Below the pieces are notes generated by a model. It made no database searches and was not told where the DNA came from. It was given only the letters and a program-made list of their open reading frames with translations. Shown piece by piece: positions 17,849-25,842 of a DNA stretch of 29,233 nucleotides (position 1 is its first letter; each line of letters begins with the position of its first letter). Made by a program: the position numbers and the translations under genes. This DNA is from Nitrosomonas sp. UBA6494 (lineage in GTDB: Bacteria; Pseudomonadota; Gammaproteobacteria; Burkholderiales; Nitrosomonadaceae), in contig DJMI01000008.1 of NCBI GenBank assembly GCA_002435335.1, forward strand, positions 1-29,233, given 5' to 3'.

Positions 17849-18284
17849 TATCAAGATTCTCGACCAACGCTTAAACGAACAACCTCCTGCTTATGCAACA
17901 CCGGGCTCTGCCGGATTGGATTTGCGTGCCTGCATCGATCAACCGGTCATAATAAATCCGGGGGAAACTTGTCTGATTCCAACCGGAATCGCTATACATT
18001 TGGCTGATACCGGATTAGCTGCTCTGATCTTGCCACGTTCTGGCTTGGGACATAAACATGGCATCGTATTAGGAAATCTGGTCGGATTGATTGACTCCGA
18101 TTATCAAGGACAAATTCTTGTTTCTTGCTGGAATCGAGGGCAAACAGCTTTTACGCTCAATCCATTGGAACGTATCGCACAGCTTGTCGTGGTCCCGATA
18201 ATTCAGGTCGAATTCAATCAGGTAGATAGCTTCGATGAAAGTCATCGCGGTGAAGGCGGTTTCGGCAGTACAGGAAAGCACTGA
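17835..18284 (+). CDS. dut: Deoxyuridine 5'-triphosphate nucleotidohydrolase (dUTPase)
   Basis: Hydrolyses dUTP to dUMP and pyrophosphate, keeping uracil out of DNA and feeding thymidylate synthesis. All five trimeric dUTPase motifs are present in 149 residues: PGSAGLDLRA (motif 1), PTGIAIHL with ILPRSGLGHKHG (motif 2), NLVGLIDSDYQGQI (motif 3), NPLERIAQLV (motif 4) and the C-terminal arm RGEGGFGSTG (motif 5). The ATG lies inside the end of coaBC, so expression is probably coupled. hoxF follows after 29 bases. Confidence 0.97.
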   Translation: MKKIDIKILDQRLNEQPPAYATPGSAGLDLRACIDQPVIINPGETCLIPTGIAIHLADTGLAALILPRSGLGHKHGIVLGNLVGLIDSDYQGQILVSCWNRGQTAFTLNPLERIAQLVVVPIIQVEFNQVDSFDESHRGEGGFGSTGKH

Positions 18285-18313
18285 CATAGGGAAATGCCGA
18301 TTATCCTCACCGT

Positions 18314-20077
18314 ATGACACGCACAAATATTTGCCATTCTTCCAACTCGGAACATTTGCTGCATCGGTTGCATGCAATCCAGCAGCAGTACCGGCATATT
18401 CCATCGCAAGCCATGCAGCAAGTGGCTGCTGAATATCGCTTGCCGGTTAGTCAAATAAAGTCGGTCGTGGCATTTTATGCTTTTTTCTCCACGCAGCCGT
18501 GCGGCCGCTACCATATTCTGTTCAGTAACTGCACCAGTTGCGGTTATTGGTCGAATGGACATAATTTGCTGCAATCGCTTTGTCAGTTACTTCAAGTTAC
18601 TCCAGGACAACCCCGCGCAGACGGTTTGGTCAGCATCGATGAAACCTCGTGTATCGGAATGTGTGATCACGGCGCATCCATGCTAGTAAATGGCATCCCG
18701 ATCATTGGCTTGAACCCAGAAAAAATCGCGCACATTGCGCAACAAATCAACAGTGAAGTACCGATTCAACATTGGTCGGCAACATGGCTCGAAGTGCCCG
18801 ATAGGGTGCGACGCCGCGATTTGCTACTATCCGAGGCATGGATTCCGGGCAGCGCGTTGCAACAAGCGCTGAAACAAGGTGCCGACGATACATTGGCAAA
18901 CATTCAGCGATCCGGGTTGCGCGGCCGCGGCGGTGCAGGGTTCGATACCGGTCAGAAATGGCGTTTGTGTCGCGAAGCGTCGGCTGACACGCGCTACGTT
19001 ATTTGCAATGCCGATGAAGGCGAACCGGGCACGTTCAAAGATCGGTATTTGCTGCTCGAATACGCGGATGCGATGCTTGAAGGTATGACGGTATGCGCAT
19101 TTGTAATTGGCGCATCGCAAGGTTTTGTCTATTTGCGCGGCGAGTATCGATATTTGCTGCCATCATTGCAAGCTGCGTTGGATCGGCGACGTACGCAGGG
19201 ATTATTGGGTTCATGCATTCTCGATCGAGAAGGTTTTGATTTCGATATCAGTATCGTCATCGGAGCCGGCGCGTATATTTGCGGCGAGGAATCGGCGTTG
19301 ATCGAATCGCTCGAAGGTAAGCCCGGCATTCCTCGCATTCGCCCGCCATTTCCAGTGACACACGGTTATTTGGGGCAACCGACCGTGGTTAATAACGTGG
19401 AAACCTTCATCGCCGCTGCCCAAATTACTGTGCATGGCGCCGATTGGTTCAAAGCCGTCGGCACTTCGACATCGGCAGGCAGCAAAGTATTCAGTATCAG
19501 TGGCGATTGTGAGAAACCGGGCATTTATGAATACCCGTTCGGTATAACCATCAGGCAAGTATTGGATGATTGCGATGCCGTCGATGTGCAAGCGGTACAA
19601 ATCGGCGGTCCCGCCGGTGTTTTGCTCAGTGCTAGGGATTTTAACCGCACCATTGCTTTCGAAGATGTATCCACCGGCGGATCGTTTCTGGTATTCGGAA
19701 AACAGCGCGATTTACTGGCGATTCACCGCAATTTTGCGCAATTCTTTGCACACGAGAGTTGCGGTTTTTGCGCACCGTGTCGAGTCGGAACCCAATTGTT
19801 GAAAATTACGCTGGATAACATCGCTGCGGGTCGCGGCTCGACTGGCGACCTCGAAGAATTACAGCAACTCAGCCAGATCGTACAGCATCAATCGCACTGC
19901 GGGCTGGGTCATAGCGCCGCCAATCATGTGCTAAACGGTCTGCGGCAATTCCCGCACACTTTCACTCAAGCTCTGAAACCGCATTTCACCGCCCGTTTCG
20001 ATCTCGATCGGTCTCTGGCCAGCGCACGGCAAATCACGCAGCGTGACGACGCGGCTGCACATTTGGACAATCGCTAA
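18314..20077 (+). CDS. hoxF: HoxF-type diaphorase subunit (fused NuoE-NuoF-like, FMN and NAD binding)
   Basis: A 587-residue NADH-oxidising flavoprotein homologous to the HoxF subunit of soluble NAD-reducing [NiFe] hydrogenase. The NuoE-like domain (1-about 140) has cysteines C73, C76, C113 and C117; C113-x3-C117 is canonical, whereas the first pair is C-x2-C instead of C-x4-C. The NuoF-like part has the FMN/NADH site GLRGRGGAGFDTG (201-213), ADEGEPGTFKDR, the glycine-rich IGAGAYICGEESALIESLEG, and the [4Fe-4S] cysteines C483, C486, C489 and C529. It follows dut closely and shares one base with hoxU. No hydrogenase HoxY/HoxH gene is nearby, so it likely works as an NAD(H):acceptor oxidoreductase with HoxU, or serves a partner encoded elsewhere (inference). 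Confidence 0.9.
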   Translation: MTRTNICHSSNSEHLLHRLHAIQQQYRHIPSQAMQQVAAEYRLPVSQIKSVVAFYAFFSTQPCGRYHILFSNCTSCGYWSNGHNLLQSLCQLLQVTPGQPRADGLVSIDETSCIGMCDHGASMLVNGIPIIGLNPEKIAHIAQQINSEVPIQHWSATWLEVPDRVRRRDLLLSEAWIPGSALQQALKQGADDTLANIQRSGLRGRGGAGFDTGQKWRLCREASADTRYVICNADEGEPGTFKDRYLLLEYADAMLEGMTVCAFVIGASQGFVYLRGEYRYLLPSLQAALDRRRTQGLLGSCILDREGFDFDISIVIGAGAYICGEESALIESLEGKPGIPRIRPPFPVTHGYLGQPTVVNNVETFIAAAQITVHGADWFKAVGTSTSAGSKVFSISGDCEKPGIYEYPFGITIRQVLDDCDAVDVQAVQIGGPAGVLLSARDFNRTIAFEDVSTGGSFLVFGKQRDLLAIHRNFAQFFAHESCGFCAPCRVGTQLLKITLDNIAAGRGSTGDLEELQQLSQIVQHQSHCGLGHSAANHVLNGLRQFPHTFTQALKPHFTARFDLDRSLASARQITQRDDAAAHLDNR

Positions 20078-20820
20078 TGACCGACGACGGCACAAATACC
20101 ATCCGTATCGACGAGCAAGAAATCCCGTTTACGGCCGGGCAAACCATCATGGATGCAGCGCTGGCCGCTGGCATCTATATTCCGCATTTGTGCCATTATC
20201 CCGGTTTATCCCCGAGCGGCAATTGCCGCTTGTGCGTGGTGGAAACCGGCAATCGCAGCGTCGCTGCGTGTACTACACCGGCTGCAGCAGGGCAGCAAAT
20301 ACGCAGCGACACGCCTGAAATGAATGCCGCACGCAAAGCGATCACGCAAATGCTGTTCGTCGAAGGCAACCACATTTGTCCGTCATGCGAAAAAACCGGC
20401 AACTGCAAATTACAAGCGATGGCTTATCATCTGGGCATGCTCGATGATCACTTTCCACAATTTTATCAACGCCGCGAAATAGACGCATCGCACCCGGAGA
20501 TCTTGCTCGACCGCTGTCGCTGCATTCTGTGCGATTTATGCGTGCGCGCCAGCCGCGATATCGACAAAAAAAATGTATTCGCCATCGCCGGACGCGGCAC
20601 TAATGCGCAACTGATCGTCAATACACCCAGCGGCAAGCTCGCCGATGCATCGATCGCCGTTACCGACTTGGCGGCGAATATCTGCCCGGTAGGTGCGATC
20701 CTGATCAAGGAACAAGGCTATCAAGTACCGATCGGTAAGCGAATTTTTGATCAGAGCACGATTAAAGAAATTGCCTTACAAGAGCATAGCGCTCAGCAAG
20801 AAACCGACAGGGATTCGTAG
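20077..20820 (+). CDS. hoxU: HoxU-type diaphorase iron-sulfur subunit
   Basis: A 247-residue electron-transfer subunit homologous to the N-terminal part of complex I NuoG, and of HoxU of bidirectional hydrogenases. [2Fe-2S] ferredoxin-type cysteines: C39, C50, C53, C65. The His-Cys3 site is H99, C101, C104, C110 in NHICPSCEKTGNC. A further [4Fe-4S] site is built from C149, C152, C155 and C203 (RCRCILCDLCVRASRDID and NICPVGAI). It starts on the last base of the hoxF stop (TAATG), implying coupled translation. A strong hairpin lies 30 bases after its stop, ending the run without hoxY or hoxH. The last 18 codons have a second, diverged copy at 23375-23428. Confidence 0.92.
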   Translation: MTDDGTNTIRIDEQEIPFTAGQTIMDAALAAGIYIPHLCHYPGLSPSGNCRLCVVETGNRSVAACTTPAAAGQQIRSDTPEMNAARKAITQMLFVEGNHICPSCEKTGNCKLQAMAYHLGMLDDHFPQFYQRREIDASHPEILLDRCRCILCDLCVRASRDIDKKNVFAIAGRGTNAQLIVNTPSGKLADASIAVTDLAANICPVGAILIKEQGYQVPIGKRIFDQSTIKEIALQEHSAQQETDRDS

Positions 20821-20850
20821 GAGTTATTGTGCAAATGATACAAGAGTTTT

Positions 20851-20893
20851 CCAATTTGTCACCGATGCGTTGTAGGCACCGGTGACAAATTGG
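20851..20893. terminator. Strong hairpin between convergent hoxU and hydrolase genes, probable bidirectional terminator
   Basis: CCAATTTGTCACCG (20851-20864) pairs perfectly with CGGTGACAAATTGG (20880-20893) around a 15-base loop. It sits between the hoxU stop and the stop of the leftward hydrolase gene, touching the latter. The T-tracts are weak on both sides, so it may act as a weak bidirectional terminator or as an mRNA 3'-stabilising stem. Confidence 0.6.
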
Positions 20894-22962
20894 TTACTTC
20901 GATAGCGGACCGAAAATCCAGACTGGAGCGCCTCCGACCCGAATGGTTACTTCTGCACCGTCGGTCAATGCATTGAATTCATCGGCGTTCAACGTGAAAA
21001 TCAGCCTATCTGTAGTATTTTCAGCGAAGCGTGACAGAGAAAATCGAGCCGATCCGATTCTCAGTTCTGGCAGTGCGCCGCCAACCGGAAATGGCCGTGT
21101 TGATGCAACCTCGATCTCGACTTGGGGTTCTGCGTCGCCAGTACTCTTACTTGAGGTTGTCAGCCAGCGAATGGCCACGATGCGATTCTCGTCAGAAGTC
21201 GTCATGTTTGCTTCGGCTGCAAAATCAGCTTTGCCAGAAGATTCCTGTTGCGCTAAAACAGTGAGACCGCCTGGGCCGGCTTTTTTGCGAGCCAAGCGAA
21301 TATTGCCTAACTGGATAGTGCGTGACGATGTTTGATCGAATATGAATCGGACACCCTGGAATTGTGTCAAATCGGCTCCTGTAAAAGCAGTCAATGGTAC
21401 CCGTACGGTCTGAAACAAGACATTGGTGGTGAATGACCCGACTGGGCGTCGAACTTCGGCCACCGATTTGAGCGTAATCGGCACCGACAAAGTTTGATCG
21501 CTGTTCATCAGGGCAATAGAGAAATCAACATCGCCAGTCGGATCGGGACTGGCGCTGCAAAGCGTTCCTGTGCATTGCAGCGCAACGCGAAATTCCAATG
21601 CCGAATAAGATGAAACGTTAAGCGGAACTCCTGCCGACGATGCATTGGTTTGCAGGAATTTTGTGTTGCTGCTCGTGCTCCATCCGACTGTGGCAGCACG
21701 CTGCGTCGAATCATGACTGAATCCAGCCGAACCGTGACTATACTGAGTCAAACCGGAAAACTCGTTAGCTACGTTCTTACTTGAAATTCCGGTTACTTTA
21801 TCGAAGTTATCGATGATGAAATTTTGCGAACTTCTCGGAGTTGCGGTAAATCCCCGCGCATAATCGGTTATCGACGTAAGTGATGCCGTCAATGGATAAC
21901 TTGGATCGAATCGATTCGCCAGACCTGTAAGTTTGTTCGGTCCAACGCTTGCTTGCATGAAAGGAATCAACGTACCGACTGCCGTCGTGCGTTGCTTCGG
22001 TGATCCGCCTACCGAAGGAAAAAGCGGTGTTTGGCCGGTACAGCTGCTAGCATCGGATTGTTGCCATTCGGTGTTATAGAAGTTGTGATTGGCACCGTAA
22101 ACCTCGAAGGTCGATTTACGTAACAAAGTTGTTTCGGTTGTGATGGCCAGCATGCGATCGAACGGCTTGACACCCTGCAAATCATAGACGTCGCCATCGC
22201 AACCTGGGAGTAATACATTCCATGTAAGACCAACTGCATTGAGTATCCGACTGGTCTGGCCATCGACGGGTCCGATTTCAAAAAGAGCTTCGAATACAAC
22301 CGGGCCGATGCGTGCTGGCCATGGGCTGCCTGCTTCTCTATATTGATCGATAGCCGCACGCATGCCTTCACCCCCTCTGGAGTGACCCATCAATCCAATA
22401 TGAGAGAAATCCAATAATCCAAGCAACGGAAAACCCAGTGAAGCTGGAGCGCTATCCGTACCCGTATTCCATTTGGCCAACTCTTCAAGATGGCGCAACA
22501 CCAATCTACCGCGACGCAAATTTAAGCCGCTGTCGCCCAATTCACCGGGTGCGGCATTAATACCGCGATTGGCATTGATCGATACGACCACATAGCCTTT
22601 GATCTGGCGAGATAATGGTAGCCCAAATGGCTTGGCGCCACGACGTAGTTGGGTGGGCAAGTGCCGCTGAATGTATAGTCGTTCCGATCATCCACCCGTA
22701 CTCCGAGAGTCGCATCGAAGCGACCGCAAGTACTGTGATTACCATGCAGAAACACCACCAGCGGGTACGGACCACCGCTATCAGGACGATAAACCTGCGC
22801 CCATAGTTCGGTTGCGAGACTAGTGGCAACTTTTGGATCAACCGAAGCCGGTAATTTATATTCGCCTTCGATGACGGTCAGCGCAACGGCTGTTCCGCAG
22901 AAGCTGATCGATAGAGCGATGCCAAGAAATGCAGAATAAATCGCGCGTAGAAAACTAGTCAT
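20894..22962 (-). pseudogene. Secreted alpha/beta hydrolase, split by a frameshift
   Basis: Leftward gene for an exported hydrolase of about 689 residues if repaired. The 5' part (22962 to about 22607) has the ATG preceded by GAGGG, a signal peptide (MTSFLRAIYSAFLGIALSI...), then LVVFLHGNHSTCGRF and LGYHYLA. The reading then shifts, and the 3' part continues IKGYVVVSINANRGI, the nucleophile elbow GLMGHSRGGEG, and a C-terminal beta-sandwich-like region (about the last 300 residues) ending GGAPVWIFGPLSK. The GxSxG motif and the oxyanion-side HGN suggest an esterase/lipase-like enzyme; substrate unknown. The break at about 22600-22608 corresponds to a net loss of 3n+1 bases. The rest of both halves is well preserved, so the lesion is recent or a sequencing error. 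Confidence 0.8.
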
Positions 22963-23010
22963 AGAACCCTCGCAAATGATATAAAAATCTCGGACACGAT
23001 GCATCAGCAA

Positions 23011-23255
23011 AACACACGAAATTTTTCCGATGAATATGCGCTCTTTTCAGAAGCTCTCGGTTACAAGTTGATAGAACAATTTCATTGTCCGCATAACCAA
23101 TTAGCGTGTCAAATGAATAAAAATGAAAAAAACGAAGATTGACTCAAGATGATTCAGAGTGAATCCGAAAACCGATGTGCCGCCGTGAACCGGAATCAAA
23201 TCACTTTGCGTGACAGCGAAGTTCGTTGATGTGAACAGGAAAGTATTTTCTGACG
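23011..23255. other. Intergenic stretch with degenerate copy of the region downstream of the glycosyltransferase gene
   Basis: No gene that I can support. From about 23187 the plus strand matches 26423-26491 (for example the shared blocks GCGAAGTTCGT and AAGTATTTTCTGACGTTA), which is the sequence following the stop of the intact glycosyltransferase gene. It therefore belongs to the same duplicated block as the fossil at 23256-23372. 23011-23186 shows nothing recognisable beyond the AT-rich upstream region of the hydrolase gene. Confidence 0.6.
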
Positions 23256-23372
23256 TTACCGCCTGCCGTCATAGCAAATCGGCAGTTTCTTTTTGTTCTG
23301 CAGTGTCTTGCGTGGGCTGAACATGACACTGCCGCAACCGACGTAGCGATCGCTTTCAATCGTTTGCAGAAT
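23256..23372 (-). pseudogene. Glycosyltransferase fossil: internal-deletion copy of the gene at 26492-27217
   Basis: Thirty-nine codons, ending in TAA, read ILQTIESDRYVGCGSVMF and then directly SPRKTLQNKKKLPICYDGRR. The intact gene has both blocks in the same order, but separated by 102 codons. DNA identity to the intact gene is about 90% by eye over both blocks (7 differences in 76 bases, 4 in 41). The join falls exactly in a 14-base sequence, TGAACATGACGCTG, present twice in the intact gene (26554-26567 and 26860-26873) and once, with one change, here (23318-23331), so the deletion of 306 bases was in frame and repeat-mediated. The upstream edge at about 23372 is fused to the hoxU fossil. 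It has no start and cannot be functional. Confidence 0.8.
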
Positions 23373-23374
23373 AA

Positions 23375-23428
23375 GAGATTGCCTTAAAAGAACGTATCAC
23401 CCAGCAAGAAACTGACGGAGATTTGTGA
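23375..23428 (+). pseudogene. Fossil of the hoxU 3' end
   Basis: Eighteen codons including the stop read EIALKERITQQETDGDL and match the C-terminus of the HoxU encoded at 20767-20820 (EIALQEHSAQQETDRDS), same strand and same frame, with the stop in the same position. 41 of 54 bases are identical by eye, and several changes are third-position, so it is an old or imported copy, not a recent duplicate. Nothing upstream of 23372 resembles hoxU. Confidence 0.7.
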
Positions 23429-23477
23429 GTATCAATGCGCTTTAACCAGAACCTTGAATCAAACACCCAGTGCGACC

Positions 23478-25471
23478 TTAAAACCGATACATAATCCTGC
23501 CGTATACACTGCGTGGGATTTGCGAGCTAAAAATATCCAATGCAGTAAATTCTTGGTGCTGTTTGTTCAGAATGTTTTGTCCGACGATCGCCAGTTCCAA
23601 TTTTGGTGACGGTACCCACGCCAACCTCAGATCCAATCGTCCTTGTACAGGAACGTGCAGATCTCTTGATTGAATATGGTCTGTAAAATAGAACATGGTA
23701 TTGAATTCCAGATGATGCGGTAATTTCAAGTCGGATCGTACCGAGAATTGGTGGCGCGGCGATGATTTCTCGAGGTTGGCAATATCAGCCGGGTTGCCGA
23801 CAAATCCATTTTGAAAACAGTATAGCTGGAAGCCAATTGCCAGTAATCGACCGGTTGCCACTTTGCTTGCATATCGGCGCCGTAAGCGGTTGCTGCCTGA
23901 TTGTTACTAACTAGATTGCTAATCAGTAAATGCGGTGGAAATGGAGCAGATTCGAATCCAACGCTGGGGCGACTACCGATCAAGTCATCGTAGTAATTGA
24001 AAAAACCGGCAGTATCGAACGATAAGGTGTTGGTTAACAATGTACGGTAACCGATTTCGGCAGCATAAATCTTTTCCGTTACCAAGCTTCTATTACCAAA
24101 AAGACTGAATAGCGCGGGAGGGGAAAACTGATCCCTGCCAGGAGTTGCCAGGAAATTGATACGGAAGTCATTTTCCGATCGGGTCGGCACCCTCACCGCG
24201 CGAGATACTGCTACCCAAACGCTGTTTCTGTCGTTGATTTCGAACAGTGCTCTGGCATTGGGTTGAAATTCAAAGCCGGTATAGCTGTTGTGTTCCATCT
24301 TTGAACCGACGGTAAATTTCAATCTGTTGGTTAATTGAATCTCGTCCTGGATGAACGCGCTGAACGTGCGTGTATAACGATGATTCGGATTGAATGCTAC
24401 GATAAAGTTAGAATCCAGATCGTCGACAACCGCACGATAGCCTACGCCCCAAACAAATTCATGCTTTTGCAGCGCGGCGAATTTTAATTGGTTTTGAATA
24501 TCCAGATCGACGGTATGTATACGGTTGGTAGCGTGGAGCGCTTGGCGGCCGAAGAAATCGTAATAGCTTTGTACACGCCAGCGATTGTTTTCTGAAAATT
24601 GTTTATCCCAACGGAATTGAACATTACCGCTCTGATAATTGACATTGTCCGCTAACGGCAACGTGGACGGCGGAATTAACGAAGTCGCAGTAGTAAGCTG
24701 ATTCGCGTGCCCAACGTTGTAACCGCCTTGCAATGTCCATCTGCTGGTTGCGTCCATGTTGCCGTCGACACGAAAACCGGACGACAAGTCACGCCAATGA
24801 TCGTTAGCTGGATGCTGTGGTGTATCGTTGAATTCCTGCACGCGCTTACCGCGGGTAAAAAGCCGGTAACTGATCTGATCGTTCATCATGCCGCCATAGC
24901 GAGCACTGAAGAGACCTTCTTGCGATCCACCGAGCAGCGTGAATTGCGCGCCTTGTGTATCCCTGGCATTTTTGGTAATGATGTTGATCACGCCGTTGAC
25001 CGCATTGGCGCCCCAAACGGTACCACCGGGACCACGCACCACTTCGATGCGCTCAATATCCTCGAGCAAGGTTTCGTGCATGTTCCAGTACACGCCGCCG
25101 AACAATGGGTTATAAATACTGCGGCCGTCGATCATCACCAATAACGAATTGCTAAAGCGGTCGTTTAACCCGCGGATACTGATTGCCCAATTGTTCGAAT
25201 CGATTTGCGCGATATGCAACCCAGGAACGCCACGCAATACTTCAGGCAACGAAGTAGCGCCCATGCGACGGATATCGTCTTGTGTGATCACATGTATCGC
25301 GGAAGCGGTCTTGATCAGCGATTCCGATTTGCGGCTGACGGTTTCCACGCGGATGTTCATCAGTTGCTCGAGCTCAATGTCAAACACATCTTTCTTGATG
25401 CCGGCAGACGCGTAAGAAGAGTAAGTGGCAATTATAAAGAGTGAAGTGAGCTGCCTGAGAATTAATCGCAT
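23478..25471 (-). pseudogene. TonB-dependent outer-membrane receptor, split by a frameshift
   Basis: Leftward gene, about 664 residues if one base is restored. Signal peptide MRLILRQLTSLFIIATYSSYASAG, then a short FDIELEQLMNIRVETVSRK segment, a plug domain (about 45-160) with ITQDDIRRMGATSLPEVLRG, SIRGLNDRFSNSLLVMIDGR and IERIEVVRGPGGTVWGANAV, and a beta-barrel ending RSVYGRIMYRF with the usual terminal phenylalanine. The frame breaks at about 23795-23810: one frame reads ASSYTVFKMDLS and the next resumes GNPADIANLEKSSPRHQFSV. The plug type is one often found beside YfiR-like proteins, as here. Substrate unknown. No good ribosome binding site is seen, and a MITE-like repeat ends only 34 bases upstream, so the native promoter may be displaced. 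Confidence 0.85.
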
Positions 25472-25505
25472 TCGAAGAGAAATTTTTAATCGACCTTCCT
25501 TGTTT

Positions 25506-25673
25506 CTAGGAGTCTGTCGGACTTAAGCAATCGTAGCGAGCCAAGTGGGAGAACGAGTGCAGATTTTCTTGATTTTGAGGCGCATAGTTAATCTATGCAA
25601 CGAAAAATTGAGGAAATATGAACCGTTATCCCATTGGCGCAGTAGATTAGCCTTAAGTCCGACAGACTCCTAG
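25506..25673. mobile_element. MITE-like symmetric inverted-repeat element, 168 bp
   Basis: The ends are perfect 22-base inverted repeats (25506-25527 and 25652-25673; inner part GAGTCTGTCGGACTTAAG). Inside them the two halves continue to match imperfectly, and a small palindrome, GCATAG-TTAAT-CTATGC (25582-25598), lies exactly at the centre, so the whole element can fold into one long hairpin. There is no coding capacity. Both outer edges read CTAG, which may be a 4-base target duplication, in which case the element proper is 25510-25669. This fits a non-autonomous element mobilised by a transposase elsewhere. It lies between the divergent receptor and YfiR-like genes. Confidence 0.75.
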
Positions 25674-25842
25674 CTGCTGATTCTAATTAATTTTTCATTC
25701 TGTGGCAAAAATTTAAAGATATGCAAGACTGTTTAGTGATCATGTATTCATGGCGATAAAAAGTTGAAAGTGATATGGTTCGTTGTTTTGTATAGTTAGC
25801 TAACATTACTGTCCTATCGGTTGTTGTCTCAAGAAACTTGTA
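25674..25842. other. AT-rich upstream region of the YfiR-like gene
   Basis: No coding sequence. A TATAGT at 25791-25796, about 47 bases before the ATG at 25843, is a possible -10 box on the plus strand. The nearest -35-like TTGAAA (25764-25769) is too far away (21 bases) for confidence. Confidence 0.3.

Noticed and set aside
18314..20820. Complex I (NuoE/F/G) or formate dehydrogenase identity for the two subunits
   Set aside because: NuoE and NuoF are fused and the NuoG-like protein is only 247 residues, which is the HoxF/HoxU pattern; no other complex I or formate dehydrogenase gene is nearby.
23375..23428. The hoxU-tail match as chance similarity
   Set aside because: Kept as a feature: same strand, same frame, same stop position, and the QQETD core with third-position changes make chance unlikely, though the stretch is short.
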